Assembly: GCA_002708905.1 (NCBI GenBank) | Contig: PAPM01000035.1 | Location: 186,001 to 250,000 of the forward strand | Reading direction: 5' to 3' | Source: Pseudomonadales bacterium | Lineage (GTDB): Bacteria > Pseudomonadota > Gammaproteobacteria > Pseudomonadales > Ketobacteraceae | DNA: 64,000 bases | In this document: in pieces, positions 29,177 to 38,663 of the stretch | Layout: the number at the start of each line of letters is the position of its first letter | Numbering within the stretch: position 1 is the stretch's first letter | Made by a program: the position numbers and the translations under genes | Notes under the pieces: generated by a model | Databases searched by the model: none | What the model saw: only the letters and a program-made list of their open reading frames with translations | Told to the model about the DNA's origin: nothing

Positions 29177-30271
29177 ATGTTCCAGATATTCACTGATTGG
29201 TATAAAGAGTACTTCTCCAATAAGGAGGCCGTGGTTCTTGTCCTGTTGTTGGCGGCGGGCCTGACCATAGTCGTTACTATGGGTAAGGTGCTGGCGCCGG
29301 TGCTGACAGCCATTGTGATGGCCTATTTGCTGCAGGGGTTAATCAATTATTTGGTGAGCCATAAGGTGCCGCCGTTGGTCGCGCTCATTTTCACCTATGT
29401 GCTGTTCGTAGCGGCTCAAATGGCATTCCTGTTCATTTTGGTGCCGCTGACCTGGGGGCAGTTGGTGCGTTTTCTCAATGAGCAGGTTCCCCGGATTCTG
29501 TCGGAAGCGAATGCGTTCCTCACCGTTTTGCCGGAACGCTACCCGGACCTGGTGTCTCAACAATGGGTCAACGAAATCAGCGCCATGACCACCACCACCC
29601 TGAAGAGTGTGGGGGAGTCTGTGGTGACCTTCTCGCTTGCCAATATCCCCAACCTGATGGGCATCCTTATCTTCCTGGTACTGGTCCCTTTGCTGGTGTT
29701 TTTCTTCCTCAAGGACAAGGACCGGCTAATCGCCTCAATCGTTGAGATGTTGCCGACTGACCGGCCTTTTATCACCCGTGTAATGAGCGAAATGGATGTG
29801 CAGATTTCCAACTATGTGCGGGGCAAGGCCATGGAAATCATCATTACGGGTGGCGTGACCTATATTACTTTTGTCATCCTGGGGGTGAATTATGCGGCTT
29901 TGCTTGGGCTTCTGGTGGGCTTGAGCGTGGTGGTGCCCTATATCGGAGCCACTGTGGTAACCATTCCCGTGGCAGTAGCTGCTTATTTCCAGTTTGGCTG
30001 GGGCTCTGAATTCATGTGGGTTATGGTGGCTTACGGCGTGATTCAGGCCCTTGATGGTAACGTGTTGGTCCCTGTCCTGTTTTCTGAGGCGGTCAATTTA
30101 CATCCGGTTTCTATTATAACCGCCGTCCTGGTTTTTGGGGGCTTCTGGGGGTTGTGGGGGGTGTTTTTTGCCATTCCCTTGGCAACCCTGGTGAAAGCCG
30201 TCTTCACGTCCTGGCCCAGGGAACCTGTGCCGGAACTGCTGGCTCAGAAGGATCCGCTGGATAATCAGTAA
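29177..30271 (+). CDS. AI-2E family transporter (PerM-like permease)
   Basis: A 364-residue polytopic membrane protein with about eight helices and the family motifs FFLKDKDRL near 178 and GVIQALDGNVLVPVLFS near 285. Despite the family name, members have diverse or unknown substrates (autoinducer-2 export, Na+/H+ antiport). It follows the TusA-like gene by 35 bases, and its stop abuts the convergent bcp stop. Confidence 0.88.
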   Translation: MFQIFTDWYKEYFSNKEAVVLVLLLAAGLTIVVTMGKVLAPVLTAIVMAYLLQGLINYLVSHKVPPLVALIFTYVLFVAAQMAFLFILVPLTWGQLVRFLNEQVPRILSEANAFLTVLPERYPDLVSQQWVNEISAMTTTTLKSVGESVVTFSLANIPNLMGILIFLVLVPLLVFFFLKDKDRLIASIVEMLPTDRPFITRVMSEMDVQISNYVRGKAMEIIITGGVTYITFVILGVNYAALLGLLVGLSVVVPYIGATVVTIPVAVAAYFQFGWGSEFMWVMVAYGVIQALDGNVLVPVLFSEAVNLHPVSIITAVLVFGGFWGLWGVFFAIPLATLVKAVFTSWPREPVPELLAQKDPLDNQ

Positions 30272-30742
30272 TCAGTCAGCGGCTTCCGCTGCTTCCAATA
30301 CTTCTTCCACGTGGCCGTTGACTCTCACCTTGCGCCATTCCCGCCGCAGTATCCCATTGGAATCGATCAAAAAGGTGCTGCGCTCAACCCCTTGAATCTG
30401 CTTCCCGGCAATGTTTAGTGGCTGGATGACATCAAACATCTGGCACAGATAGGCGTCGGTGTCTGAAATCAGTTCAAAGGGGAACTGATATTGTGCCTTG
30501 AACTGCTCATGGGACTTCAGGATATCCTTGGAAACACCAAATATCAGGGTTTTTGCTTTCACAAAGTCATCATAGTAATCCCGAAAGTCCAGCCCCTCAG
30601 TGGTGCATCCGGGGGTGTTGTCTTTCGGGTAGAAGTACAGAACGACTTTCCAGCCCTTGAGTTTGGACAGCACGATATCTTTCTGACTGGTCGCCTGTGC
30701 TGCAAAATCCGGAACCGGTTTGTCGATTTCGACGATGGCCAT
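30272..30742 (-). CDS. bcp: Thioredoxin-dependent peroxiredoxin, BCP/PrxQ family
   Basis: A 156-residue peroxiredoxin reducing hydrogen and organic peroxides. The peroxidatic cysteine is Cys46 in DNTPGCTTEG, and a later Arg (RSTFLID) completes the site. The resolving cysteine that many BCPs have five residues later is replaced by Leu51; the only other cysteine is Cys100. It may therefore act as a 1-Cys enzyme or use Cys100. It lies 61 bases downstream of gcvR on the same strand. Confidence 0.92.
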   Translation of the reverse strand: MAIVEIDKPVPDFAAQATSQKDIVLSKLKGWKVVLYFYPKDNTPGCTTEGLDFRDYYDDFVKAKTLIFGVSKDILKSHEQFKAQYQFPFELISDTDAYLCQMFDVIQPLNIAGKQIQGVERSTFLIDSNGILRREWRKVRVNGHVEEVLEAAEAAD

Positions 30743-30803
30743 TGACTCCTCCTAAGCCTTACAGTGGTTTTTGTTTTTTAACTGAATGCCAGTTTGCGCG
30801 GGC

Positions 30804-31331
30804 TCAACGGCGCGGCTCAATGGTGGCATCCAGGTTTCGTTCATCACAGAAGGCGATAAATGCCTCCTTCAAAGGCGCAATCGCCACATTTGCCGGTACA
30901 TTCACAGCCAGCTCCAGGGAAAACATCGGGCTTCCAGTATGGGCTGCGGCGTAGGTGCCAGTCTCCATTTCTTCAATATTAATTGCACGTTCGCTGAAAA
31001 AGCCCGCAATTTCTCGCACAATGCCGGGGTGATCCAATGCAACTACAGAAATGAAATAGGGGCAGGAGGCATCCGACGGCTGGCGCGGATGCGTGCGCTT
31101 GAGAATCGTGGTCAGGCCAAAGCGGTCAGCAACGGTGGGGATTGAGGCTTCTGCATCAGATATCTGCTGGGTCTGGCCGCTGATCATCATGATCAGGGCG
31201 AACTCACCCCCCAGAACCGTCATCCGGGTATCCAATATATTGCAGCCACATTCACTGGCTGCCTGGGAGAGCCCATTGATGATGCCGGGTTTGTCCTCTC
31301 CAATGGCAGAAATAACCAGGTATTCTTGCAT
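30804..31331 (-). CDS. gcvR: Glycine cleavage system regulator GcvR, two ACT domains
   Basis: A 175-residue cytoplasmic protein with two tandem ACT domains (about residues 3-75 and 92-170), each starting with a ligand loop (IGEDKPGIINGL and LDHPGIVREIAGF). In E. coli GcvR binds GcvA and represses gcv in the absence of glycine. The gcv genes are not in this window. It is divergent from dapA, with bcp downstream, as in Pseudomonas. Confidence 0.9.
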   Translation of the reverse strand: MQEYLVISAIGEDKPGIINGLSQAASECGCNILDTRMTVLGGEFALIMMISGQTQQISDAEASIPTVADRFGLTTILKRTHPRQPSDASCPYFISVVALDHPGIVREIAGFFSERAINIEEMETGTYAAAHTGSPMFSLELAVNVPANVAIAPLKEAFIAFCDERNLDATIEPRR

Positions 31332-31392
31332 CGTTCAGTCCTGATTGGTTAGAAGTTGAACTGATGATCGCGTTTCAAAAAGTTCAGGCTTC

Positions 31393-31404
31393 TTAACCGG
31401 TTAA
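31393..31404. promoter_or_regulatory. 12-bp palindrome between gcvR and dapA
   Basis: TTAACCGGTTAA is a perfect palindrome about 62 bases upstream of gcvR and 188 upstream of dapA, in the 260-base divergent region. Nothing else is evident in that region. It is a candidate protein-binding site. Confidence 0.3.
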
Positions 31405-31591
31405 AAACTGAATTTGAGTTTAGCATCGGTATTTAGGAACAACTAGCTGAAAATGTTAGAAATAATGGTCTTCGGCTGAAAACCTGTTTATTGCCCTATA
31501 TTTTGGGGCCCCAGGTGGTATGTGCTTGTTATTGTTAACCCGCGTCAGTACCATACCGGTTTGCCCAAATTAGGTGGAGATTCACGAGCAA

Positions 31592-32467
31592 ATGATTACC
31601 GGTAGCCTGGTCGCGCTTGTCACCCCGATGCATGCTGATGGCAGTATTCATTGGGAGGCTTTGGCCAAATTGATCGATATGCACATTGAGCAGGGAACCA
31701 ACGCCATTGTGGCGGTGGGAACCACTGGCGAATCCGCCACTCTGGATGTGGATGAACACTGCTCCGTAATCAAATTCTGTGTGGATCGTGCCAAGGGTCA
31801 AATTCCCATTGTGGCGGGAACGGGCGCCAACTGTACCCGTGAAGCCATCGAACTGACCCGGGCGGCCAAAGACGCCGGGGCCGATGCCTGCCTGCTGGTG
31901 GCACCCTATTACAACAAGCCGACTCAAGAAGGTCTCTATCGTCATCATATGGCGATTGCCGATGCCGTCGAAATACCCCAGATACTTTACAATGTGCCCG
32001 GGCGTACGGTTTGCGATATGTTGCCGGCGACAGTGCAGCGTATCAGCACTCACCCCAATATTGTGGCCATCAAGGAAGCGACCGGTAATCTGGACCGGGG
32101 CAGGGAAATACTGGAGCTCTGTGAGCCTGATTTTTTGCTCTACTCCGGCGATGATGCCACCGCCATGGATTTGATGCTGCTGGGGGCAAAGGGAAATATC
32201 TCGGTGACCGCGAACGTTGCACCCAAAGCGATGTCTGATTTGTGCGCGGCGGCCATTGAGGGTGATCGTGAGCGGGCTGAATCCATTAATGAGCCATTGA
32301 TCGGATTGCACAAGAATCTGTTTCTGGAAGCCAACCCCATACCGGTGAAGTGGGCTTTGCAGCAGATGGGATTGATAGAAGAGGGTATCCGCCTGCCACT
32401 GACCCCGTTTTCAGAGCAGTACCACCAGCCTTTGATGGACGCCCTTAAACAAGCCGGCGTCCTCTAG
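31592..32467 (+). CDS. dapA: 4-hydroxy-tetrahydrodipicolinate synthase DapA
   Basis: A 291-residue (beta/alpha)8 aldolase condensing pyruvate with aspartate semialdehyde, the first committed step to lysine and meso-diaminopimelate. Schiff-base Lys161 (VAIKEATGN), Tyr133 (ILYNVPGRT) and the Thr44-Thr45 pair in VGTTGES are present. The start ATG at 31592 fits homologues; the open frame begins six codons earlier. bamC follows after 58 bases. Confidence 0.95.
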   Translation: MITGSLVALVTPMHADGSIHWEALAKLIDMHIEQGTNAIVAVGTTGESATLDVDEHCSVIKFCVDRAKGQIPIVAGTGANCTREAIELTRAAKDAGADACLLVAPYYNKPTQEGLYRHHMAIADAVEIPQILYNVPGRTVCDMLPATVQRISTHPNIVAIKEATGNLDRGREILELCEPDFLLYSGDDATAMDLMLLGAKGNISVTANVAPKAMSDLCAAAIEGDRERAESINEPLIGLHKNLFLEANPIPVKWALQQMGLIEEGIRLPLTPFSEQYHQPLMDALKQAGVL

Positions 32468-32525
32468 GTTCGCCGGGCTTGCCATAACCAGGTAAACCAA
32501 TAATTACATGTTCCCGGAGAATTCA

Positions 32526-33590
32526 ATGCACGTTCTACGAGCTGCGCTGCTCTTTGTTGTGCTGATTGCGCTGTCAGGTTGTTCTTATTTATTTGGTGAT
32601 GAAGGCCAGTTTCGTGAAAGAGCCATGGATTACCAGCAAGCGCAAAGCCTTCCGCCGTTGACGGTTCCGGAGGGGATGGAAAGCAAGCCCTTACAGCAGC
32701 GGTATCCGATTCCCAGCGTCGGGAACGGTCCCTTCTATCAACCACAAGACAGTGATTCCATCCCCAGACCGCAGTCCCTGCTGAATGTCAATGAAGCCGC
32801 AGGCCTTGAACTGCGTCAGGATTCAGGCAAGCTCTGGTTGGTGGTGGAGCGCCCAGCCGAAGATTTGTGGCAGCAATTGAATGAATTTGCCAGCACCAAT
32901 GTGTCGATAGATGCCTCCGACCGTGCCTCGGGTGTCATTGAAACCGGTTGGTTGGCACCCCGCAGGTTACCCAGTGATGCGGGCTTCTGGAAATCGGTCT
33001 GGCGCTTCCTGACCTTCAGCGGTGGTGAACACCGTGATCGCTTCCGTATCACCATGCAGTCACCTGCCGGCAATTTGGACACCAATGTGGTTCACATTAA
33101 TCACGTGCGCTTTGACAGTCCGGTGCCTGAGACCGTTACTTGGCCCCAGGAACCAGAGAATACCGAGCTTGTCACCGTGGTATATGACGAGTTGATGTTG
33201 TTCCTGGAGCAGGGGGGGCGCAAAGTTGGGGCTTCTGTCTTGTCCCAGGATCTGCGGGTGCTTCCCAAATACACCATGACACGGGATGGCAATGGTTACC
33301 CGATTCTGGTAATCAATCTGGATTTCAACCGCGCCTGGCTGTCCATTGGGCAGGCGCTGGAGCGCAGTCGCATAGGCGTGACCGACCTGGATAGAACCCT
33401 GGGCATTTATTACCTCGCAGAAACCGCTGTGGTTGAAGTGGATGATGAGGAAGATGAGAGGGAGCTGCAGTTGCGTTTGATCAGCTCCGAGAGCGGCATT
33501 CAGGTTTCGGTGCAGGTGGATGACGACACCCTGGCCCCCGAGCAGCAATCTGCCCATATTCTTAATCGGATTCGCGAGAGCCTGCAGTAG
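32526..33590 (+). CDS. bamC: Outer membrane assembly lipoprotein BamC (NlpB)
   Basis: A 354-residue lipoprotein of the Bam complex that inserts beta-barrel proteins. The signal peptide has a LSGC lipobox with Cys19, followed by the unstructured N-terminal stretch that contacts BamD and two helix-grip domains (about residues 95-215 and 230-354). A GGAGA lies just ahead of the ATG at 32526. The last base is shared with the start of the next gene. The dapA-bamC-purC context is conserved in gammaproteobacteria. Confidence 0.92.
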   Translation: MHVLRAALLFVVLIALSGCSYLFGDEGQFRERAMDYQQAQSLPPLTVPEGMESKPLQQRYPIPSVGNGPFYQPQDSDSIPRPQSLLNVNEAAGLELRQDSGKLWLVVERPAEDLWQQLNEFASTNVSIDASDRASGVIETGWLAPRRLPSDAGFWKSVWRFLTFSGGEHRDRFRITMQSPAGNLDTNVVHINHVRFDSPVPETVTWPQEPENTELVTVVYDELMLFLEQGGRKVGASVLSQDLRVLPKYTMTRDGNGYPILVINLDFNRAWLSIGQALERSRIGVTDLDRTLGIYYLAETAVVEVDDEEDERELQLRLISSESGIQVSVQVDDDTLAPEQQSAHILNRIRESLQ

Positions 33591-34375
33591 TGAGATTTGC
33601 CTCTATCGGCAGTGGTAGTGATGGCAATGGCACCCTGGTACAAAGCCTGGAGGGGACTCTGTTGGTGGATTGCGGATTCTCGGCCCGGGAAGCGCTTTCA
33701 AGGATGGCGGAAATGGGGGTTGTGGCAGAGGATTTGGCGGCCATTCTTGTGACCCATGAGCACAGTGATCACATTAAAGGTGTGGCACGACTGGCTAATC
33801 TTTGCCGCATCCCGGTCTACGCCACCTGGGGCACTTGGGCAAGCAAGCTGAATGGGGTTTTGGATGAAGGGCTGCTGCAGCTGATCTCGCCCCATGAAGA
33901 ATTCGCGGTGGCTGGGTTGCAAGTGCAGCCGGTCCCTGTTCCCCACGATGCCCGAGAACCCTGCCAGTTTGTCATTGAACAGGATGGGAAGCGTCTGGGC
34001 TTGCTCAGTGATGTGGGGAGTGTAACGCCACACATGGTTGAATCTTATCAAAATTGTGATGCGCTGATGTTGGAGTGCAACCATGATTTAGCCATGCTGT
34101 CGGAAGGGCCTTATCCTCCGGCGTTGAAAAGGCGGGTGTCCGGGCCGCTGGGGCACTTGAATAACCGCCAATCTGCAGACATGCTATCGCAATTGGAGCG
34201 GACCGCGATGCAGCATCTTGTGATAGGTCATATCAGCCAGAAGAATAACCATCCTGATCTGGCCATGGAGGCGCTGCTGAGTGATGCGATCTGTCCGGAG
34301 AGTATCATCCGACTGGCAACCCAGAATTCGGGTTTTGACTGGTTAACCGTTGAGCCCAGAACCGAAACTGTTTAA
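33590..34375 (+). CDS. MBL-fold metallo-hydrolase (YycJ/WalJ-like)
   Basis: A 261-residue metallo-beta-lactamase fold protein with the metal motif THEHSDH (His56, His58, Asp60, His61), a later LECNHD and GHLNN and a HISQKNN region. It resembles the YycJ/WalJ exonuclease-like group, whose substrate is not established. The GTG start overlaps the bamC stop by one base, indicating coupling. It corresponds to the Pseudomonas gene between bamC and purC. Confidence 0.9.
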   Translation: MRFASIGSGSDGNGTLVQSLEGTLLVDCGFSAREALSRMAEMGVVAEDLAAILVTHEHSDHIKGVARLANLCRIPVYATWGTWASKLNGVLDEGLLQLISPHEEFAVAGLQVQPVPVPHDAREPCQFVIEQDGKRLGLLSDVGSVTPHMVESYQNCDALMLECNHDLAMLSEGPYPPALKRRVSGPLGHLNNRQSADMLSQLERTAMQHLVIGHISQKNNHPDLAMEALLSDAICPESIIRLATQNSGFDWLTVEPRTETV

Positions 34376-34407
34376 CAGAATGTGTTTTAGCATCAGGTGA
34401 TTTCAAA

Positions 34408-35121
34408 ATGGAAAAGCGTGAAGAGTTATATAAAGGTAAGGCGAAGTCGGTTTTTACCACGGATGATCCCAATTCATTGATCTTGTTGTTCCGTAACGAC
34501 ACCTCTGCATTCGATGGCAAAAAAGTTGAGCAGTTGGATCGTAAAGGCATGGTGAACAACAAGTTCAACGCCTTCATTATGGAAAAGCTGAAAGCAGCGG
34601 GCGTGGAAACTCATTTCATCAAGCTTTTGAGTGAGCAGGAGGCGCTGGTCAAAAACTTGAAAATGCTGCCGTTGGAGTGCGTGGTCCGTAATATTTCTGC
34701 CGGCAGCATTTGTCGTCGCTATGGTGTCGAGGAAGGTCTTGACCTGAATCCTCCCACATTCGAGTTCTTCCTGAAGAACGACGCGCTGGGTGATCCCATG
34801 GTGAACGAATACCACATTCAAAGCTTTGGCTGGGCTGAAAAAGAGCATGTGGACAAGATGAAGGAGCTGACCTTCAAAGTGAATGACGTGCTGAAGCAGT
34901 TATTCCTGGATGGGGGGATGCTCCTGGTGGACTACAAACTTGAATTCGGATTGTACGAAGGGCGCGTGGTGTTGGGTGATGAGTTTTCGCCCGATGGTTG
35001 TCGTCTATGGGATAAGGAAACCCGCAAGAAACTGGATAAAGACCGCTTCCGCCAGGGGCTGGGTGATGTGGTGGAATCCTATGAAGAAGTGGGTTTGAGG
35101 CTGGGCATCAAGTTCGATTGA
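34408..35121 (+). CDS. purC: SAICAR synthetase PurC
   Basis: A 237-residue phosphoribosylaminoimidazole-succinocarboxamide synthase, joining aspartate to CAIR with ATP in purine synthesis. The family segments [27 protein letters not shown] and LVDYKLEFG are clear. It lies 32 bases after the MBL-fold gene and ends at a strong terminator. Confidence 0.96.
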   Translation: MEKREELYKGKAKSVFTTDDPNSLILLFRNDTSAFDGKKVEQLDRKGMVNNKFNAFIMEKLKAAGVETHFIKLLSEQEALVKNLKMLPLECVVRNISAGSICRRYGVEEGLDLNPPTFEFFLKNDALGDPMVNEYHIQSFGWAEKEHVDKMKELTFKVNDVLKQLFLDGGMLLVDYKLEFGLYEGRVVLGDEFSPDGCRLWDKETRKKLDKDRFRQGLGDVVESYEEVGLRLGIKFD

Positions 35122-35138
35122 TTGGATGGCACCAGAAT

Positions 35139-35168
35139 AAAAAAACGCGGCAATAGCCGCGTTTTTTG
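35139..35168. terminator. Bidirectional terminator between purC and the outer membrane protein gene
   Basis: AAAAAACGCGGC pairs with GCCGCGTTTTTT around a 4-base loop. The symmetric A and T flanks allow termination of purC on the plus strand and of the convergent outer-membrane-protein gene on the minus strand. Confidence 0.92.
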
Positions 35169-35180
35169 GTTGCGATACTG

Positions 35181-35963
35181 CTAAAAATGGAAAGTGGCGG
35201 CGATGTAAGTACCATCCAGTGTCACGTCAGCGTCCAGGTCGTCTACATCATCCAGCTCCAGAGCCAACTTGCGCATGCCTGCTTCCAGCCCAAGGCCAAA
35301 GGCAAAGGTATAACCGATCTTGCCCCAGAGGTCATAAAGTTGAGTGCCGCCGGCGCCGATCCAGTTACCTTCAATACCCGCATACAGGCCGGTAAGCGGT
35401 AGATCGAATTGGGCCTTGCCATAAAGTAAGGGAACGGTGAAATCCAGATCTTCCTTGGCGCTGATCAGAAATCCAGGCGTGCTGATGTGGTAGCCTTGCA
35501 CCGCCATCTCTCCGTCCAGTTGTCGCACGGTTAAGCCCAGGTCCAGATTCACCCAATTATCCAGAAGCTCATAATACATGGTTAAATCATAATGGCTGAA
35601 ATCCAGGTCAGTATTGACCCGTGAGTTAGCCGGGAAAGTCTCGCCGCCAAAATCAATGGATCGTTGAGTGAGGTTGGTAGCGCTCTCTGTGATATCGGAA
35701 AAAGCAACTTTGAGATTGGGTAGTACAGGAATGCCATGTTCGATGGCTACATACAGGTAGCTTCCCGATTCTCCCTCCAGGCCAAGATCATCCTCCAGAT
35801 CAAGGAAGTCGGCGCCGGGTTGTTCCAGGTCTTTGATTTCGCCAGACATGTCATAACTGATGTTGCCTCCGCCTACATACAAACCCAGCAGGGTATCGGC
35901 GTGACTCACATTGCTCAAGCAGAAGCCAATCCCAATAATGGTGGCCGAAGCAATTGTTTTCAT
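35181..35963 (-). CDS. Outer membrane beta-barrel protein, TIGR04219-like
   Basis: A 260-residue protein with a signal peptide (MKTIASATIIGIGFCLSNVSHA), alternating hydrophobic strands throughout and a terminal Phe, all typical of an outer-membrane barrel. Internal features such as GLYVGGGNISYDMSG and the closing YIAATFHF match the TIGR04219 family of unknown function. Single gene with its own terminator. Confidence 0.82.
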   Translation of the reverse strand: MKTIASATIIGIGFCLSNVSHADTLLGLYVGGGNISYDMSGEIKDLEQPGADFLDLEDDLGLEGESGSYLYVAIEHGIPVLPNLKVAFSDITESATNLTQRSIDFGGETFPANSRVNTDLDFSHYDLTMYYELLDNWVNLDLGLTVRQLDGEMAVQGYHISTPGFLISAKEDLDFTVPLLYGKAQFDLPLTGLYAGIEGNWIGAGGTQLYDLWGKIGYTFAFGLGLEAGMRKLALELDDVDDLDADVTLDGTYIAATFHF

Positions 35964-36011
35964 GAAAGTGCTCCCTTTTATATTTCTTTCTAATTAAAGC
36001 ACACCAGATTC

Positions 36012-36037
36012 AAAGGCCAACCGAAATTGGCCTTTTT
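36012..36037. terminator. Hairpin between the SRPBCC and outer membrane protein genes
   Basis: AAAGGCCAA (36012-36020) pairs with TTGGCCTTT (36027-36035) over a 6-base loop. The longer T run is on the plus strand, but the stem itself gives three T on the minus strand, where the upstream SRPBCC gene needs termination. Confidence 0.5.
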
Positions 36038-36092
36038 ATTCATGGGTTTGCGAACATCTTCAAGGAATAGTGCAGGATTGGGCAGCAAATAT

Positions 36093-36527
36093 TCACTGGT
36101 ACTGCTTGGCGAGCTTATGCAGTCCGGAGAGGATGACTTTCTCTAAAATCGTCTTCACGAGAAGCCCACTCAAGGGCACGGGGAGTTTGGGTTCGAACTG
36201 AATCGTATAATGAAGATGTGTCTTACCCCCACTCTCGCTGAAAACCATTCGGCCCAGGTGATTCTTCAGCGGGCTGCCTTTGGTGATGGTGTACTCCACC
36301 AGCCGGTTGGGTTCGAAGGCGGTGACGGTTTCCTCGAAATCAGCAAATGGGGCGGGGGTCAGTCGTCGCACAGAACCCACACCATTCACATTGCCTTCGC
36401 CATCTTTGACTCGTTTGACCTTGGCCCCAAGCACTTTGCCCATGGCTTCATGGTCGGATAGTACGGCAAAAACGTTCTCCACCGGTGTATTGAATTCCAC
36501 GTTCATTTGGATGAATTGACTGCTCAT
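36093..36527 (-). CDS. SRPBCC (START-like) family protein
   Basis: A 144-residue protein with the helix-grip fold pattern of polyketide-cyclase/START-like proteins: an N-terminal strand with VEFNTPVENVFAVLSDHE, a RLVEYTITKGSP central sheet and a long C-terminal helix. Such proteins bind hydrophobic ligands or modify lipids; the ligand is unknown. It follows the upstream reductase gene by 12 bases on the same strand, so the pair probably handles one lipid-like substrate. Confidence 0.82.
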   Translation of the reverse strand: MSSQFIQMNVEFNTPVENVFAVLSDHEAMGKVLGAKVKRVKDGEGNVNGVGSVRRLTPAPFADFEETVTAFEPNRLVEYTITKGSPLKNHLGRMVFSESGGKTHLHYTIQFEPKLPVPLSGLLVKTILEKVILSGLHKLAKQYQ

Positions 36528-36539
36528 AATGAATTTCCG

Positions 36540-37763
36540 TTAAAGGGTCCTGAAAGCGATGCCGGCTTTATTCAGTCTGTCGATTAAGCTGATCCCCATA
36601 CCGGCTCCCGGGGTGACAACTCCGTATTCTTCGGGCAAATCCTTATCCAGTGCCAGGCAAAGTGCAGACTCGGCGAGCATCTTCGCTGTTTCGCCATAAC
36701 CGGGATCGCCTCCCGACACTTCAGTCCATACGTGCAGGCCGTCTGCCTCCCCGACAAAATGGACCTTAAACCAGGATTGGTTGCGTTGGCTTTCGCTGGG
36801 GCCCTGCCCGGGGTCTTTCACTGCCAGCAGTTTGTTGCGGCTGTATTTGAACTGGGATAATAGCAGTAACCCCCCGGCACCAATGACCCCGGCAATCAGA
36901 TTGGGTAGCTTTTTGACCAGCACATAGTGGCCATAAATAAAGTCGGGCCCGTATTCCTTGCGCGCTGCTGCAGTGCGTTTTACCACTTGTGGGTCAATGG
37001 TCGGCAATGGGCAGGCCCAGGATTTATGAGGGTTAACCCAGAACACCTTTGGGCTCATCACCCGGGTACGTCTGCGATCGGTAGGCTTGGTTTTTTTGGT
37101 TTTATGCCATTCCTTGCGCTTGTCGTAGTATTCCTTCATGCGGGAAAACTGGGTAATAGCAGAATGCCAGGTACCCCCTGAAAACGTACCCTTGGCTTCA
37201 ACAAAGCCTTCCACTTTCATGGGTACCTTACCGGTACGCTCTTTGCCAATCATTTGGTTGAGTTGATGTACGGTATACAGGGCGCCCAGATCGTGGGGAA
37301 TACTGTCAAAACCGCAGCAATTAACGATTTTGATCTTCTTCTCGGCCGCTTGTTCATGGAATTCGTGTTCAAGATTCTCGACGAACTCCGGTTCTCCGGT
37401 GAGATCCACATAATGCGTACCGGCTTCGACACAGGCTCTCACCAGGGGCTCCCCATACTTCAAATAAGGCCCCACGGTGGTGATGACCACTTTTGCCTGC
37501 GCAGCCATATTCACCAGGCTGGTGTAATCATTGGAGTCAGCCTCAATAATTTCAATCCGGGCGTCCTTGTTCTTGGCCAGCAGGGTTTCCTTACAGGCCT
37601 TGAGCTTGGCGCTGTTGCGCCCGGCGATGGCAAGTTTCAGCTTGTCGGCGTTGTCAATTGTTACCAGGTATTCTGCAGTGAGTTTTCCGGTAAAACCGGT
37701 TGCACCAAAAACCACGATGTCAAAAGGCCGTTGGGAACCAGTATCCTTGGTCTGAGTGGTCAT
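36540..37763 (-). CDS. Saccharopine dehydrogenase-like / trans-acting enoyl reductase family protein
   Basis: A protein of 407 residues from the ATG at 37763, which has an AGGGG seven bases upstream (another ATG lies two codons before). The N-terminal Rossmann fold carries VVFGATGFTGK, and a CCGFDSIPHDLG segment sits near residue 150. This is the saccharopine dehydrogenase-like oxidoreductase group that includes mycobacterial trans-acting enoyl reductases and human SCCPDH. A hydrophobic segment near residue 290 could touch a membrane. A role in lipid reduction is inference; lysine metabolism is unlikely. Confidence 0.82.
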   Translation of the reverse strand: MTTQTKDTGSQRPFDIVVFGATGFTGKLTAEYLVTIDNADKLKLAIAGRNSAKLKACKETLLAKNKDARIEIIEADSNDYTSLVNMAAQAKVVITTVGPYLKYGEPLVRACVEAGTHYVDLTGEPEFVENLEHEFHEQAAEKKIKIVNCCGFDSIPHDLGALYTVHQLNQMIGKERTGKVPMKVEGFVEAKGTFSGGTWHSAITQFSRMKEYYDKRKEWHKTKKTKPTDRRRTRVMSPKVFWVNPHKSWACPLPTIDPQVVKRTAAARKEYGPDFIYGHYVLVKKLPNLIAGVIGAGGLLLLSQFKYSRNKLLAVKDPGQGPSESQRNQSWFKVHFVGEADGLHVWTEVSGGDPGYGETAKMLAESALCLALDKDLPEEYGVVTPGAGMGISLIDRLNKAGIAFRTL

Positions 37764-38046
37764 GCTCATCCCCTGTAAGTAGTCAAAATCACAATGAAAA
37801 TTGGTGCTTAGGGTAAGCTGATTGAATTACCCGTTTCAAGCGCTTGAAGCGACAATTTTAATATATAAAAGGATTGCTCCAGGTCATGGTCGATGGCGGA
37901 TCCAGCGGTTTTTGGTGAAGATATTTAGTTGAGCTTAAACAAAAGCTGTGACATTGTTGATGCAAGGGTGACGCTCCGCGCTCAGGGCATCCACCCCATA
38001 ACGATAAATGATTATGACAGGGTTCACCCGCGGGTGAGGAGGTCTT

Positions 38047-38484
38047 ATGGTGGCTAAGTCTACAGTGGTTCGGGATTGTATGAGCCGCAAAGTAGTGAGT
38101 TTTGACATTAAGGATGATGTTGGGGATGTTGTTGCCGTGTTGCTGGAGCATAAAATCACGGGGGCTCCGGTACTGGACGAAAACAAAAACGTGATTGGAT
38201 TTATATCCGAGCAGGACTGCATCAAGGAAATGCTGAACACCGCGTTTTACTGCGATCTGACGGCGAATGCGGGAGACGTTATGAAAACAGAGGTGCTGAC
38301 GGTAGACCCGGATATGGGCATCTCTGAATTGGCGGATCAGCTGACTACAAACAAACCGAAGGTATATCCCGTCGTGGAAGAGGGCAAGCTGGTAGGTATT
38401 ATCAGCCGGTCCGATGTATTGCAGGCACTGTATGATGCCAGCGTTCGCTGCCATCACCTTACTGACAAAAAAACCGCAATTTAA
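38047..38484 (+). CDS. CBS domain-pair protein
   Basis: A 145-residue protein made only of two CBS domains (about residues 10-65 and 78-135), each with the GAPV or VYPVV strand and the VGIISRSDVL or IGFISEQD helix. CBS pairs bind adenine nucleotides and act as energy sensors. A strong GAGGAGG ribosome binding site precedes the ATG. A weak hairpin with T run follows. No partner enzyme is fused or adjacent. Confidence 0.9.
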   Translation: MVAKSTVVRDCMSRKVVSFDIKDDVGDVVAVLLEHKITGAPVLDENKNVIGFISEQDCIKEMLNTAFYCDLTANAGDVMKTEVLTVDPDMGISELADQLTTNKPKVYPVVEEGKLVGIISRSDVLQALYDASVRCHHLTDKKTAI

Positions 38485-38535
38485 TCCCCCAGAACGCAGT
38501 CTGCCTGTTGCGGGCTGCGTCCAGCACAACGAATG

Positions 38536-38558
38536 ATAACCAATTTAGGTTATTTTTT
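38536..38558 (+). terminator. Possible terminator after the CBS gene
   Basis: ATAACC (38536-38541) pairs with GGTTAT (38548-38553) around a 6-base loop and runs into five more T residues. The stem is AT-rich and weak. Confidence 0.45.
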
Positions 38559-38663
38559 GTTCGCTGGTTTGCGTTTGCAATGAACCTATCTACCCTTAGA
38601 TTGATAATACACTAAACAAGGATGTTGGAAGTATCTTTCCAGTGTGAAATGAGGTAGCTAGCC

